Assembly: GCA_017465825.1 (NCBI GenBank)
Contig: JAFTVI010000035.1
Coordinates: forward strand, 124,001-188,000
DNA from: Clostridia bacterium
GTDB taxonomy: Bacteria > Bacillota > Clostridia > Oscillospirales > Acutalibacteraceae
Direction of reading: 5' to 3'
DNA: 64,000 nt
The position numbers and the translations under genes were made by a program. The stretch's first letter is position 1. Each line of letters begins with the position of its first letter. Shown here in pieces: positions 50,371 to 59,516 of the stretch. A model generated the notes under the pieces. That model worked only from the letters and a program-made list of their open reading frames with translations, had not been told where the DNA came from and made no database searches.

Positions 50371-52236
50371 ATGAGTGATCCTATCAAAGTTGATTTTTCC
50401 GATAAGGGAAAAGGCAAGGGCGGCGCATCTACAAAGGAAGTTCTGATTCCCCCCGAAAAAGCAGGACTTAAAATTGTAATCAGCCTTATTCTTACTGCGG
50501 TGATCGGAGCTATTGTTTACTACTTTATGCTTCCCCCTATGAATTTCGGCGCAATTGAGTTTTATATGTTCTGGGCAATTATTGCCGCTGTTTTTGTAGG
50601 CTGTATGGCTGTGCTCTCAAAGGCAGTTTTTCAGCCGGAATACATTCCGTACGTAAAAAAGGTTTCCGTAGCACCGATTATCATTGTTGTAATTCTCGGT
50701 GTCGTGCTCGGTATCGGTTATCTTACGTCAAGCGTGTTCTTCCGTGCAGATGCTTTCAGTCAGCTGATTTCATTCAGTGACGAAACAGACCTTGATTCAA
50801 GCGTTACCAAAATCGACAGCACTGTTGACTTCTCCAACGTTGCTATGATAGATAAATCAGCTTCGGAAAAGCTTGCTGATAAGGTTCTCGGTGACCTTGC
50901 AACCATCGGACTTGAATCACAGTTTGAAATTGCAACAGAGTATTCAACACAGATAAACTACAACGGCGCACCCTGCCGTGTATATCCTCTTGCATACGGC
51001 AATATCTTCAAGTGGCTCAACAATACGGCTGACGGTTTCCCCGGATATGTTATCGTTAATATGAATACTCAGGAAACTGAGCTTGTTATCCTTGATGATG
51101 ATGGTGTTGAGGGTTATATCAAATACTCTCCCACAGAGCATTTCCAGAAGAATCTTCTGCGTATACTCCGTTTTGAATATCCTGCCGCAATCTTCGGTAA
51201 CATTTCTTTTGAGGTTGACGATAGCGGTACACCCTACTGGATATGTCAGGTTATCGAAAAGAAAGTCGGTCTTATCGGCGGTGACGATGTAAAGGGCATT
51301 GTTATTGTTGATGCCGTTTCCGGAGAATCAAAGTATTACGCAATTGAGGATGTAATCAGCGGTACAGCAACGGCTGACGACGGAACAACATCAAATCTTC
51401 TCTGGATTGACCAGGTTTATGATGCATCACTTCTTGTTCAGCAGTATAATTACTACGGCACTTATAACGGCGGTTTCTGGAACTCGATTTTCGGCCAGAC
51501 CGGTGTTAAAAAGACAACCTCCGGCTCAAGCTATATCGCTATGGAGGATGACGTTTACATTTATACGGGCGTAACCAGCGTTACTTCCGACGAATCAATC
51601 CTCGGTTTTATCCTTATCAATCAGCGCACAAAGGAAGCTATGTTCTACAATACAACGGGTGCTACAGAAAGTGCTGCACAGAGCTCCGCACAGGGTGCTC
51701 TTTCCGATAAGGGTTGGTCTGCAACCTTCCCCATTCTTATCAACCTTGACGGTGAAGCTACCTACTTTATGGCTATGAAGGACAGCAGTAACGTTGTTAA
51801 GGGCTATGCAATGGTTAACGTAAGCAATTACAATATCGTTGCAACGGATAACGCAGACGGTAAGCCTGACCTTGCGCTTTGTATCGAGAATTACACAAAG
51901 CAGCTCAAGGATAACAAGGATGTTGTGATTGACGTTGATACTTCTGTTGATATTGAAGTTGTTGTTCCCGATGATTCGGCTGATGACTCTGAACAGGCAA
52001 TCAGCGTAACAGGTGCTGTAACAAAAATTAAATCACAGATTGAAAACGGCTCAACCTGCTACTATATCGCAGTCAGCGGTACGGATAAATATATCAGAGT
52101 TTCCGCAGATGAGCTTCCTGAAGCAATCTTCTACGAAGCAGGCGATACTCTCACTGTGACTTATTATGAATCCGACATCAACGGAATGTGGATTGAAAAT
52201 GCAGTGGTAGGCTACGCTGAAGTAACAACTGAATAA
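50371..52236 (+). CDS. Large membrane protein with extracytoplasmic domain, unknown
   Basis: 621 residues. Three hydrophobic segments in the first 125 residues (about 33-53, 62-85, 101-122) anchor it. The remaining 490 residues are outside, in repeated Tyr/Asp/Gly-rich beta segments (YVIVNMNTQETELVI, GIVIVDAVSGESKYY, FILINQRTKEAMFY, YAMVNVSNYNIV): four similar strand pairs, suggesting a repeated domain. A C-terminal part (about 540-621) resembles an OB-like barrel. Large unknown proteins of this design occur in Clostridia, with no assigned role. AGGAG precedes the ATG. Confidence 0.65.
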   Translation: MSDPIKVDFSDKGKGKGGASTKEVLIPPEKAGLKIVISLILTAVIGAIVYYFMLPPMNFGAIEFYMFWAIIAAVFVGCMAVLSKAVFQPEYIPYVKKVSVAPIIIVVILGVVLGIGYLTSSVFFRADAFSQLISFSDETDLDSSVTKIDSTVDFSNVAMIDKSASEKLADKVLGDLATIGLESQFEIATEYSTQINYNGAPCRVYPLAYGNIFKWLNNTADGFPGYVIVNMNTQETELVILDDDGVEGYIKYSPTEHFQKNLLRILRFEYPAAIFGNISFEVDDSGTPYWICQVIEKKVGLIGGDDVKGIVIVDAVSGESKYYAIEDVISGTATADDGTTSNLLWIDQVYDASLLVQQYNYYGTYNGGFWNSIFGQTGVKKTTSGSSYIAMEDDVYIYTGVTSVTSDESILGFILINQRTKEAMFYNTTGATESAAQSSAQGALSDKGWSATFPILINLDGEATYFMAMKDSSNVVKGYAMVNVSNYNIVATDNADGKPDLALCIENYTKQLKDNKDVVIDVDTSVDIEVVVPDDSADDSEQAISVTGAVTKIKSQIENGSTCYYIAVSGTDKYIRVSADELPEAIFYEAGDTLTVTYYESDINGMWIENAVVGYAEVTTE

Positions 52237-52244
52237 TAAACTTT

Positions 52245-52273
52245 CGGGTGTCCCTTCGGATGCCCGATTATTT
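52245..52273 (+). terminator. Hairpin behind the 50371 gene, probable terminator
   Basis: CGGGTGTCC-CTTC-GGATGCCCG, with an ATTATTTT tail. Confidence 0.6.
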
Positions 52274-52322
52274 TGGTTGAATGGTCTCAGAAGTGACTTA
52301 CATATAATAGTATAGGGAAAAA

Positions 52323-52510
52323 CAATAATTCATAATGTATAATGCATAATTCATAATTAGGTAAGGGGCAAAGCCCCTTACCTAATTTGTAGTAATACAA
52401 GTTTCTCGAATGCGAAGCGTGAGAGTTTTTCTAATGGATTAAAAGGCGGAGCCTTTTCCACAATTATGCATTATGAATTGTGAATTATGAATTATTCAAA
52501 TGAATTATTG
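52323..52510 (+). repeat. Nested-palindrome element, 188 nt, CAATAATTCA box variant
   Basis: Ends are CAATAATTCA and TGAATTATTG. Tandem ATAATGCATAATTCATAATT-type octamers on the left mirror ATTATGCATTATGAATT on the right. Inside are AGGTAAGGGGC-AAA-GCCCCTTACCT and AAAAGGC-GGA-GCCTTTT. The octamer module also occurs in the element at 30218. It fills the gap between the 50371 and TetR genes. Confidence 0.7.
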
Positions 52511-52530
52511 TAAAAATATTCCTCAGTATG

Positions 52531-52559
52531 TTGACTTTTCCACGAAAAAAGAATATAAT
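52531..52559 (+). promoter_or_regulatory. Promoter of the TetR-family gene
   Basis: TTGACT, 17-nt spacer, TATAAT. Confidence 0.8.
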
Positions 52560-52585
52560 TGTGCTGTGATTGTGAGGTAATGGCA

Positions 52586-53182
52586 ATGAATATAATAGAT
52601 ACCGCTTTATATTACAGTGACGGACTTGACCGCAGGCAGATAAAAACGAAGAAAGCCATTTATGCGGCATTTTTTGACCTGCTCAAAGAAAAGGATATGT
52701 CAAAAATTACAATTACCGAGCTTGCCCGTAAAGCTGATATTGACCGTAAAACGTTCTATCTGCATTTCAACAGCGTTTCCGATATTTACAATGAGCTGGG
52801 CACAAAAATGGTTGCTATACTCAAAGAAACAATTACAGGCTTCGGCAAAGGCGGACTTATTGAGTCCTCTTACGGACTTTTTATGACCGTGAATGAGATT
52901 CTTAATGAAAAGCTTGAGCTTATTCGTGAAATTATGAACAATAACGATTTTACCGCTTTTGTGTTCAGTGTGAAGGATGAGCTTTGTAATGAAATCATCA
53001 AAATGTATGAGCAGGCTGATTGTGAAGATGCTGAAAAGTTTAAGTTCAGAGCTGAATTTATCGCTTCGGGCACGGTTTCTATGTATTTGCGCTGGTTTAA
53101 GGGCGAGAGTTCGCTTTCAATGGATGAACTGGCGTTGCTTGCAGGTTCTATGATTATTCACGGTATAAGCGGAATGGAATAA
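52586..53182 (+). CDS. TetR/AcrR-family transcriptional regulator
   Basis: 198 residues from the ATG at 52586 (GAGGT seven bases upstream; 52580 is the alternative). The N-terminal helix-turn-helix runs IKTKKAIYAAFFDLLKEKDMSKITITELARKADIDRKTFYLHF, the pattern of TetR proteins. The C-terminal ligand domain is a helix bundle with no recognised inducer. No divergent target gene lies beside it, so its targets are unknown; the TGACCG palindrome at 25881 is one candidate by type only. Confidence 0.88.
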   Translation: MNIIDTALYYSDGLDRRQIKTKKAIYAAFFDLLKEKDMSKITITELARKADIDRKTFYLHFNSVSDIYNELGTKMVAILKETITGFGKGGLIESSYGLFMTVNEILNEKLELIREIMNNNDFTAFVFSVKDELCNEIIKMYEQADCEDAEKFKFRAEFIASGTVSMYLRWFKGESSLSMDELALLAGSMIIHGISGME

Positions 53183-53276
53183 TATTGTGCTATATGCACA
53201 AACAAAAGCCTTAAAATACATTCAATATGTCAAATTAAATAAAAATTCAAAAATCCGGATTTTTTTCAAAAAACAG

Positions 53277-53305
53277 TTGAAATCCGGTACTTTTTATTGT
53301 ATAAT
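53277..53305 (+). promoter_or_regulatory. S10-spc operon promoter
   Basis: TTGAAA, 17-nt spacer, TATAAT, about 300 bp before rpsJ. Confidence 0.8.
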
Positions 53306-53311
53306 ATTTGA

Positions 53312-53613
53312 GCGTGCGAGAATACAGCAGGATAAGTCTGCCTATTTTCAGCACAAATCATGCGATGATGTGGGATGTGGCTGCACCTGGATGCAGGGAA
53401 CTCTCACGGAGTATGTCCGATTTCCAAACCGGGCGATCTACCGACCAAGGGGTGTTTTTGCGCCTTAACCGCAAAAGCGCTTTAGTCGGATTGTGATTTA
53501 ATGCGACCCGGAAATCAAAATTTTCCGGTTTTTAAAATCGGAAAACACAAAACACCCGGGTGCGTTGATAAAAAATCACGATAGCCCGCCAAATCTATCA
53601 GGAGGCGTAAAAA
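53312..53613 (+). promoter_or_regulatory. Long structured leader of the S10-spc operon
   Basis: About 300 nt of probably untranslated leader. GGGGTGTTTT near 53450 can pair with AAAACACCC near 53547, and a TTTTCCG/CGGAAAA stem sits inside (about 53521-53545). A frame is open across part of it but has no ribosome-binding site. The region could be where a ribosomal protein feeds back; no known leader family was recognised. Confidence 0.5.
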
Positions 53614-53925
53614 ATGGCAGTTAAGGAAAAAATCAGGATCAGACTCAAAGGTTACGATCACAATCTCGTTGACAAAGCAGCAGAGAAGATCGTTGAAACC
53701 GCAAAGCGTACAGGAGCTCAGGTTTCCGGTCCCGTACCTCTTCCCACAGAAAAGGAAGTTGTTACAATCCTTCGTGCAGTTCATAAGTACAAGGATAGCC
53801 GTGAGCAGTTTGAGCAGCGTACACACAAGAGACTTATCGATGTTCTCAGACCTTCCAACAAGACTGTTGAAGCTCTCACAACACTTGAGCTTCCCGCAGG
53901 CGTAGACATCGAAATCAAGCTCTAA
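53614..53925 (+). CDS. rpsJ: 30S ribosomal protein S10
   Basis: 103 residues, usual length. [29 protein letters not shown] and [20 protein letters not shown] are diagnostic. S10 is also the NusE antitermination factor. First gene of the operon, with an AGGAGG site. An 88-bp gap with two hairpins follows. Confidence 0.98.
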   Translation: MAVKEKIRIRLKGYDHNLVDKAAEKIVETAKRTGAQVSGPVPLPTEKEVVTILRAVHKYKDSREQFEQRTHKRLIDVLRPSNKTVEALTTLELPAGVDIEIKL

Positions 53926-53936
53926 TTTCTTAATTA

Positions 53937-53987
53937 CGGTTATATATACATTTATATATACCGCAGGTCACGTTGACTTGTGTCAAC
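53937..53987 (+). other. Two hairpins between rpsJ and rplC
   Basis: An AT-rich stem (CGG-TATATATA...TATATATA-CCG, 53937-53963) and GTTGAC-TTGT-GTCAAC (53972-53987). There is no T tract, so these are mRNA structures or processing sites rather than terminators. Confidence 0.5.
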
Positions 53988-54013
53988 CAATAATCTGACA
54001 GGAGGAAAAACAA

Positions 54014-54646
54014 ATGCAAAAAGGTATTATCGGTAAGAAAATCGGTATGACTCAGATCTTCGACGCTAACGGCAAAGTAGTTCCCGTTACAGTAGTTGAA
54101 GCTGGTCCCTGCCCGGTAGTCCAGAAGAAGACCGTCGAGGTTGACGGTTACGCCGCAGTTCAGCTCGGCTACGCTGTTCAGAAGCAGCAGCGTGTTACAA
54201 AGCCCCTCAAGGGTCACTTTGCAAAAGCTGACGTAGCACCCCAGAAGGTTCTCAAGGAGTTCAGATTCGCTGATACTTCCGCTTACGAGGTTGGTTCAGT
54301 AGTTAAGGCTGATACCTTCGCAGCAGGTGACAAGGTAGACGTCATCGGCACAAGTAAGGGTAAGGGAACAGCAGGTGCAATCAAGAGATGGAATTTCTCA
54401 AGACTTAAGGAAACTCACGGTACAGGCCCTGTTGCAAGACACGCAGGTTCACTGGGTGCATGTTCTGACCCCTCAAGAGTTTACAAGGGAAAGAAGCTTG
54501 CAGGTCACCTCGGTGCTGAAAGAGTTACAATTCAGAATCTTGACATTGTCAAGGTAGATGCAGAGAACAACCTTATCGCTATCAAGGGCGCTATTCCCGG
54601 TCCTAAGGGCGGATACGTTGTAATCGCAGATGCAAAGAAAGCGTAA
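54014..54646 (+). CDS. rplC: 50S ribosomal protein L3
   Basis: 210 residues. KKIGMTQIFD at the start and the SKGKGTAGAIKRWNF / HGTGPVARHAGSLG region, which holds the long loop reaching the peptidyl transferase centre. AGGAGG precedes the ATG. Followed by rplD after 14 bp. Confidence 0.98.
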   Translation: MQKGIIGKKIGMTQIFDANGKVVPVTVVEAGPCPVVQKKTVEVDGYAAVQLGYAVQKQQRVTKPLKGHFAKADVAPQKVLKEFRFADTSAYEVGSVVKADTFAAGDKVDVIGTSKGKGTAGAIKRWNFSRLKETHGTGPVARHAGSLGACSDPSRVYKGKKLAGHLGAERVTIQNLDIVKVDAENNLIAIKGAIPGPKGGYVVIADAKKA

Positions 54647-54660
54647 GGAGGAAATAACAG

Positions 54661-55284
54661 ATGGCTACTATTAAAGTTGTTAATAAGGCCGGCGAGCAGG
54701 TTTCAGAGCTTACTCTTAAGGATGAAATCTTTGCTGTTGAGCCCAACACCTCCGCTATGCACATCGCTGTTGTAAATTATCTTGCAAATCAGCGTCAGGG
54801 CACACAGTCCACACTTACAAGATCCGAAGTAAGCGGCGGCGGAAGAAAGCCCTGGAGACAGAAGGGTACAGGCAGAGCCCGTCAGGGTTCAACAAGATCA
54901 CCCCAGTGGTATCACGGTGGTATTGCTCTCGGTCCCAAGCCCAGAAGCTATAAGTACACAATCAACAAGAAGGTAAGAAGACTTGCTATGAAGTCTGCTC
55001 TTTCTGCAAAGCTTGCAGCTGAAGAAATTATCGTTCTCGATACTTTCGCTCTTGATGCAATCAAGACAAAGGATGTTGCAAACACACTCTCCGCTATCGG
55101 TGCAGGCAAAAAGACACTTATCGTTCTTGACGAAAAGAATGATGTTATCTACAAGAGCGCAAGAAACATTGCAGGCGTTAAGGTTTCAACAGTAAACACT
55201 CTTAATGTTTACGATATGCTTAACTGCAGCAAGATTGTTGTTCTTAAGGATGCCGTCTCCAAGATCGAGGAGGTATATGCATAA
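54661..55284 (+). CDS. rplD: 50S ribosomal protein L4
   Basis: 207 residues. RRSEVSGGGRKPW-type loop (here TRSEVSGGGRKPWRQKGTG) that lines the exit tunnel, then GPKPRSYKYTINKKVRRLA. In other bacteria L4 represses its own S10 operon through the leader; whether it does so here is unknown. Its stop overlaps the rplW start by 1 bp. Confidence 0.98.
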   Translation: MATIKVVNKAGEQVSELTLKDEIFAVEPNTSAMHIAVVNYLANQRQGTQSTLTRSEVSGGGRKPWRQKGTGRARQGSTRSPQWYHGGIALGPKPRSYKYTINKKVRRLAMKSALSAKLAAEEIIVLDTFALDAIKTKDVANTLSAIGAGKKTLIVLDEKNDVIYKSARNIAGVKVSTVNTLNVYDMLNCSKIVVLKDAVSKIEEVYA

Positions 55285-55577
55285 TGAAAATCGCTCAGGA
55301 TATTATCATCCGCCCTGTAATCACAGAAGAGAGCATGGCAGAGGTTCCCGCAAAGAAGTATACCTTTGAGGTAGCAAAGAGCGCTACAAAGATCGACATC
55401 GCAAGAGCTGTTGAGCAGCTTTTCGACGTTAAGGTTGCTAAAGTCAACACAATGAACGTTAAAGGTCACAAGCGCACATACGGCCGTTTCTCAGGCTACA
55501 AGGCAGATTGGAAAAAAGCAATCGTGACAACAACAGAGGATTCCAAGCCCATCGAGTTCTTCGACGGAATGTTCTAA
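55284..55577 (+). CDS. rplW: 50S ribosomal protein L23
   Basis: 97 residues. IIIRPVITEESM near the start, KYTFEVAKSATKIDIARAVEQLF and the NTMNVKGHKRTYGR loop. L23 forms the docking site at the exit tunnel for trigger factor and SRP. Starts in a TAATG overlap with rplD. An 88-bp gap follows. Confidence 0.98.
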   Translation: MKIAQDIIIRPVITEESMAEVPAKKYTFEVAKSATKIDIARAVEQLFDVKVAKVNTMNVKGHKRTYGRFSGYKADWKKAIVTTTEDSKPIEFFDGMF

Positions 55578-55589
55578 GGAATCATTAAA

Positions 55590-55638
55590 TCAGACTTTCA
55601 GACGGTGATGTATGGGTGCCGACCGCTAAGCTGTCTGA
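55590..55638 (+). other. Structured gap between rplW and rplB
   Basis: TCAGAC (55590) and CAGAC (55599) can each pair with GTCTGA (55633-55638), enclosing a GC-rich GGTGATGTATGGGTGCCGACC loop. Two alternative pairings could act as a switch; there is no T tract. Confidence 0.35.
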
Positions 55639-55665
55639 ATATATAAAGAAAGGCAAGTGAAAACA

Positions 55666-56499
55666 ATGGCTATTAAAGTCTACAAACCGACAACAAACGG
55701 CAGAAGAAATATGTCGGTTACAGATTATTCCGGACTTTCAAAGTGCGGCCCCGAAAGAAGCCTTCTTGAGCCTCTTAAGAAGCATTCAGGCCGTAACAGC
55801 TACGGAAGAATCACTGTTCGTCACCATGGTGGCGGCAATCGCCAGAAGTACCGTATTATCGACTTCAAGAGAGATAAGTTCGGTGTTAAGGCAGAGGTTA
55901 AGACTCTCGAGTACGATCCTAACCGTTCAGCAAATATTGCACTCATTCAGTATGAGGATGGCGTAAAGGCTTATATCCTTGCTCCCGAAGGTCTCAAAGT
56001 CGGCGACACAGTCGTTGCAGGCCCCGATGCAGATATCAAGACAGGTAATGCTCTTCCCCTTATCAATATCCCTACCGGTACATTCGTTCACAACGTTGAG
56101 CTTTATCCCGGCAGAGGCGGTCAGCTTGCAAGAGCAGCAGGTAATGCAGCTCAGCTTATGGCTAAAGAGAACGGCTACGCTCTTCTCAGACTTCCTTCAG
56201 GTGAGCTCCGTAACGTTCCTGCTATCTGTATGGCTACTGTTGGTACAGTCGGCAACGCAGACCACGAGAATGTTAAGATCGGTAAGGCAGGCCGTACACG
56301 TCATATGGGTATCCGTCCCACAGTTCGCGGTTCTGTAATGAACCCCTGCGATCACCCTCACGGTGGTGGTGAAGGTAAGTCACCTATCGGTCGTCCCGGC
56401 CCTGTAACACCTTGGGGCAAGCCCGCTCTTGGTTACAAGACTCGTAAGAAATTCAAGCGTTCCGATAAGCTTATCGTAAGACGCTGCAATGACAAATAA
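55666..56499 (+). CDS. rplB: 50S ribosomal protein L2
   Basis: 277 residues from the ATG at 55666 with AAAGGCAAG upstream. [18 protein letters not shown] start, [16 protein letters not shown], and the late [16 protein letters not shown] loop with the conserved His near the peptidyl transferase centre. Core of 50S assembly. Confidence 0.98.
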   Translation: MAIKVYKPTTNGRRNMSVTDYSGLSKCGPERSLLEPLKKHSGRNSYGRITVRHHGGGNRQKYRIIDFKRDKFGVKAEVKTLEYDPNRSANIALIQYEDGVKAYILAPEGLKVGDTVVAGPDADIKTGNALPLINIPTGTFVHNVELYPGRGGQLARAAGNAAQLMAKENGYALLRLPSGELRNVPAICMATVGTVGNADHENVKIGKAGRTRHMGIRPTVRGSVMNPCDHPHGGGEGKSPIGRPGPVTPWGKPALGYKTRKKFKRSDKLIVRRCNDK

Positions 56500-56521
56500 T
56501 CGGGAAAGGAGCTATTGAATA

Positions 56522-56803
56522 ATGGGTAGAAGTATTAAAAAAGGACCTTACGTGCAGCCCAAACTGCTCGCAAGAGTCAAGAAAATGAACGATGCCGGAG
56601 AAAAGATAGTCCTTAAAACATGGAGCAGAAGCTCTACAATTTTCCCGGATTTTGTCGGACACACATTTGCTGTTCACGACGGCAGAAAGCACGTTCCCGT
56701 ATATGTTACCGAGGATATGATCGGTCACAAGCTCGGTGAATTTGCTCCTACAAGAACTTTCAAAGGTCACGCAGGTTCAAAGACCTCTAACAACGGTAAA
56801 TAA
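56522..56803 (+). CDS. rpsS: 30S ribosomal protein S19
   Basis: 93 residues. [44 protein letters not shown] and the [14 protein letters not shown] tail. It sits in the head of the 30S with S13. 22 bp after rplB, AAAGGAG upstream. Confidence 0.98.
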   Translation: MGRSIKKGPYVQPKLLARVKKMNDAGEKIVLKTWSRSSTIFPDFVGHTFAVHDGRKHVPVYVTEDMIGHKLGEFAPTRTFKGHAGSKTSNNGK

Positions 56804-56821
56804 GGCAAAGGAGTGTAAAAA

Positions 56822-57160
56822 ATGGAAGCAAGAGCAAAAGCGACTTTTGTGCGCATAGCACCTCGTAAGGTTCAGATTGTTCTCGACCTTATAAGAAACA
56901 AGCCCGCTGATGAAGCTATGGCAATCCTTAAGTACACACCCAAAGCTGCGTGTGAACCCCTTGCAAAGCTTCTTAAATCAGCTATGGCAAACGCTGAAAA
57001 CAATTATGATATGGATGTTTCCAGACTTTACGTTGCAGAATGCACCGTAAGTCAGGGCCCCACACTTAAGAGAATCAGACCCAGATCAAAGGGACGTGCT
57101 TACAGAATCAACAAGAAAACTTCGCACATCACTCTTGTTCTTAAAGAGTCTGAAGAATAA
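56822..57160 (+). CDS. rplV: 50S ribosomal protein L22
   Basis: 112 residues. [25 protein letters not shown] and the tunnel hairpin region [18 protein letters not shown], the site of macrolide-resistance changes in other bacteria; the loop has no unusual insertion. 18 bp after rpsS. Confidence 0.98.
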   Translation: MEARAKATFVRIAPRKVQIVLDLIRNKPADEAMAILKYTPKAACEPLAKLLKSAMANAENNYDMDVSRLYVAECTVSQGPTLKRIRPRSKGRAYRINKKTSHITLVLKESEE

Positions 57161-57180
57161 TCGGGGAGGAGGACAATAAA

Positions 57181-57873
57181 ATGGGACAGAAAATCAATCC
57201 TACCGGTTTAAGAATCGGAGTTATTAAAGACTGGGAATCCCGTTGGTACGCAGACAAGAAGGACTTCGGTTCAAACCTTGTAGATGACTACAATCTTCGT
57301 GAGTACCTCCTTGAATCTCTCGCAACAGCAGGAGTACCCAAAATCGAAATCGAAAGAGATCCCAAGAGAGTTCGTGTTAACATTCACTGCGCTAAGCCCG
57401 GTATGGTTATCGGCAGAGGCGGCGCTGAAATCGAAAAGCTCAAGGCAAAGTGCAAAGAGCTTCTCGGCGGCGATAAGGATGTTTTCATCAACATCATTGA
57501 GGTAAAGCAGCCCGACGCTAATTCACAGCTCGTTGCAGAAAACATTGCAGCTCAGCTTGAAAGACGAGTTTCCTTCCGCCGTGCAGTTAAGCAGGCAATC
57601 GGCAGAACAATGAAGCTTGGTTCAAGAGGTATCAAGGTTCAGGTAAGCGGCAGACTCGGCGGTGCTGAAATCGCTCGTAGCGAAACTTATCACGAGGGTA
57701 CAATTCCCCTTCAGACAATCCGTGCTGACATTGACTACGGCTTTGCTGAGGCAAAGACAACTTACGGCCGTATCGGTGTTAAGGTATGGATTTACAGAGG
57801 CGAGGTTCTTCACGAAAATCGCAGATCAAACAACAGATCTAACAGATCCAACAACAGGAAAGAGAGGGCTTAA
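57181..57873 (+). CDS. rpsC: 30S ribosomal protein S3
   Basis: 230 residues. [18 protein letters not shown] start, KH domain with [16 protein letters not shown], and the [17 protein letters not shown] region. The tail ends in a low-complexity Arg/Ser/Asn stretch ([16 protein letters not shown]). It helps mRNA entry into the 30S. Confidence 0.98.
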   Translation: MGQKINPTGLRIGVIKDWESRWYADKKDFGSNLVDDYNLREYLLESLATAGVPKIEIERDPKRVRVNIHCAKPGMVIGRGGAEIEKLKAKCKELLGGDKDVFINIIEVKQPDANSQLVAENIAAQLERRVSFRRAVKQAIGRTMKLGSRGIKVQVSGRLGGAEIARSETYHEGTIPLQTIRADIDYGFAEAKTTYGRIGVKVWIYRGEVLHENRRSNNRSNRSNNRKERA

Positions 57874-57875
57874 TA

Positions 57876-58301
57876 ATGTTACTGCCTAAGCGCGTTAAAT
57901 ACCGCAGACCCCAAAGAGGTCGCCTTACCGGTAAGGCAACAAGAGGCAATAAGGTTAGCTACGGTGAATTCGGCCTTGTAGCACTTGAGCCCGCTTGGAT
58001 TACATCAAACCAGATTGAAGCAGCCCGTATTGCTATGACAAGACATACAAAGCGTGGCGGTAAGGTTTGGATTAAAATTTTCCCCGATAAGCCGATTACA
58101 AAGCAGCCTGCTGAAACCCGAATGGGTTCAGGTAAAGGTTCTCCGGAATATTGGGTAGCAGTTGTAAAACCCGGCAGAGTTATGTTTGAAATCGCCGGTG
58201 TAGACGAAGAAGTTGCTCGTGAAGCAATGCGTCTGGCTGCAAACAAACTTCCCATTAAGTGTAAGTTTGTAACTAAGGAAGAACAGGGTGGTGAGCAGTA
58301 A
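57876..58301 (+). CDS. rplP: 50S ribosomal protein L16
   Basis: 141 residues. [19 protein letters not shown] start, [19 protein letters not shown] and [20 protein letters not shown]. It helps position the tRNA acceptor end. 2 bp after rpsC and overlapping rpmC by 1 bp (TAATG). Confidence 0.98.
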   Translation: MLLPKRVKYRRPQRGRLTGKATRGNKVSYGEFGLVALEPAWITSNQIEAARIAMTRHTKRGGKVWIKIFPDKPITKQPAETRMGSGKGSPEYWVAVVKPGRVMFEIAGVDEEVAREAMRLAANKLPIKCKFVTKEEQGGEQ

Positions 58302-58504
58302 TGAAAGCCAGTGAAATCAGAAAGATGTCCGCCCAGGAGTTGGATGCTAAGCTTCTTGAGCTCAAGGACGAGCTTTTTAAGCTGCGCTTCCAGCAGGCCA
58401 TCAACCAGCTCGAAAACCCCACACGCATCAGTGCCGTTAAAAAGGATATCGCAAGAATTCTTACAGTTCAGCGTGATATTGAACTCCACGGCACAGACGC
58501 TTGA
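58301..58504 (+). CDS. rpmC: 50S ribosomal protein L29
   Basis: 67 residues. [26 protein letters not shown] and [15 protein letters not shown]. Near the exit tunnel next to L23. It overlaps the rplP stop. Confidence 0.97.
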   Translation: MKASEIRKMSAQELDAKLLELKDELFKLRFQQAINQLENPTRISAVKKDIARILTVQRDIELHGTDA

Positions 58505-58524
58505 TTAAAGGGAGGATATCGATA

Positions 58525-58779
58525 ATGGACAGAAATTTAAGAAAGACCCGTGTCGGCATCGTTACAAGCGACAAGATGGATAAAACCGTTGTTGTTTCTG
58601 TTAAGGACCGTGTCAGACACCCGCTCTATAAGAAAATCGTTAACCGTACAATCAAACTCAAGGCTCACGACGAGCTCAACGAGTGCGGTATCGGTGACCG
58701 TGTAAAAGTGATGGAAACCCGTCCTCTTTCCAAGGATAAGAGATGGCGCGTTGTTGAAATCATCGAGAAAGCTAAATAA
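58525..58779 (+). CDS. rpsQ: 30S ribosomal protein S17
   Basis: 84 residues from the ATG at 58525 (GGGAGG upstream); an upstream in-frame start at 58501 lacks a site and would overlap rpm[31 protein letters not shown] and [14 protein letters not shown] are diagnostic of S17, an OB-fold early 16S binder. Confidence 0.97.
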   Translation: MDRNLRKTRVGIVTSDKMDKTVVVSVKDRVRHPLYKKIVNRTIKLKAHDELNECGIGDRVKVMETRPLSKDKRWRVVEIIEKAK

Positions 58780-58791
58780 GGAGGACTACCC

Positions 58792-59160
58792 ATGGTACAG
58801 CAGCAGACACTTCTCAAGGTTGCTGACAACACAGGTGCTAAGGAACTTATGTGCATCCGTGTGCTCGGCGGTACCGGCAGAAGATACGCCAATATCGGCG
58901 ATGTTATAGTAGCTTCCGTTAAAAAGGCTACGCCCGGCGGCGTTGTTAAAAAAGGCGATGTAGTTAAGGCGGTAGTTGTCCGTTCAGCTAAAGGCGTTCG
59001 CCGTGATGACGGCACATACATCCGTTTCGACGAGAATGCAGCCGTTATCATTAAGGAAGACAAAAACCCCAAGGGTACACGAATCTTTGGACCAGTTGCA
59101 AGAGAGCTCAGAGATCACGATTATTCAAAGATCTTAAGCCTTGCTCCTGAGGTTCTGTAA
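58792..59160 (+). CDS. rplN: 50S ribosomal protein L14
   Basis: 122 residues. [27 protein letters not shown] and [20 protein letters not shown], with [24 protein letters not shown] at the end. It forms an intersubunit bridge and is the target of the silencing factor RsfS. AAGGAGG upstream. Confidence 0.98.
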   Translation: MVQQQTLLKVADNTGAKELMCIRVLGGTGRRYANIGDVIVASVKKATPGGVVKKGDVVKAVVVRSAKGVRRDDGTYIRFDENAAVIIKEDKNPKGTRIFGPVARELRDHDYSKILSLAPEVL

Positions 59161-59175
59161 TCGGGAGGTAAAATT

Positions 59176-59502
59176 ATGAGTAAAGTTCACGTTAAGACCG
59201 GTGATAAGGTCGTAGTTATCAACGGTAAGGATCGCGGCAAGCAGGGCAAGGTTCTGCAGGTCAGCCCTTCCGAAGGTAAAGTTATCGTTGAGGGCGTTAA
59301 CATTGTTTCAAAGCACGTTAAGCCCCGTAAGATGGGTGAAGCAGGCGGAATCATCAAGGCAGAGAGTGCTCTCTATGCTGATAAGGTTCAGCTCGTATGC
59401 CCCAAATGCGGCAGACCCACAAGAGTTGGTCATATGATCGACGAAAAGGGCAAGAAAGTCCGTGTTTGCAAGAAAGCCGATTGCGGCGCTAAGTTTGAAT
59501 AA
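59176..59502 (+). CDS. rplX: 50S ribosomal protein L24
   Basis: 108 residues. [28 protein letters not shown] motif at the start, [14 protein letters not shown], and a C-terminal four-cysteine motif (CPKCG and CKKADC) that may hold zinc. It starts assembly of the 50S. Confidence 0.97.
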   Translation: MSKVHVKTGDKVVVINGKDRGKQGKVLQVSPSEGKVIVEGVNIVSKHVKPRKMGEAGGIIKAESALYADKVQLVCPKCGRPTRVGHMIDEKGKKVRVCKKADCGAKFE

Positions 59503-59516
59503 GGAGGAGCAGTAAA

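Noticed and set aside
53187-53468. 93-codon open frame upstream of rpsJ
   Set aside because: It spans the promoter of the S10 operon and its leader, has no ribosome-binding site and no protein-like composition.
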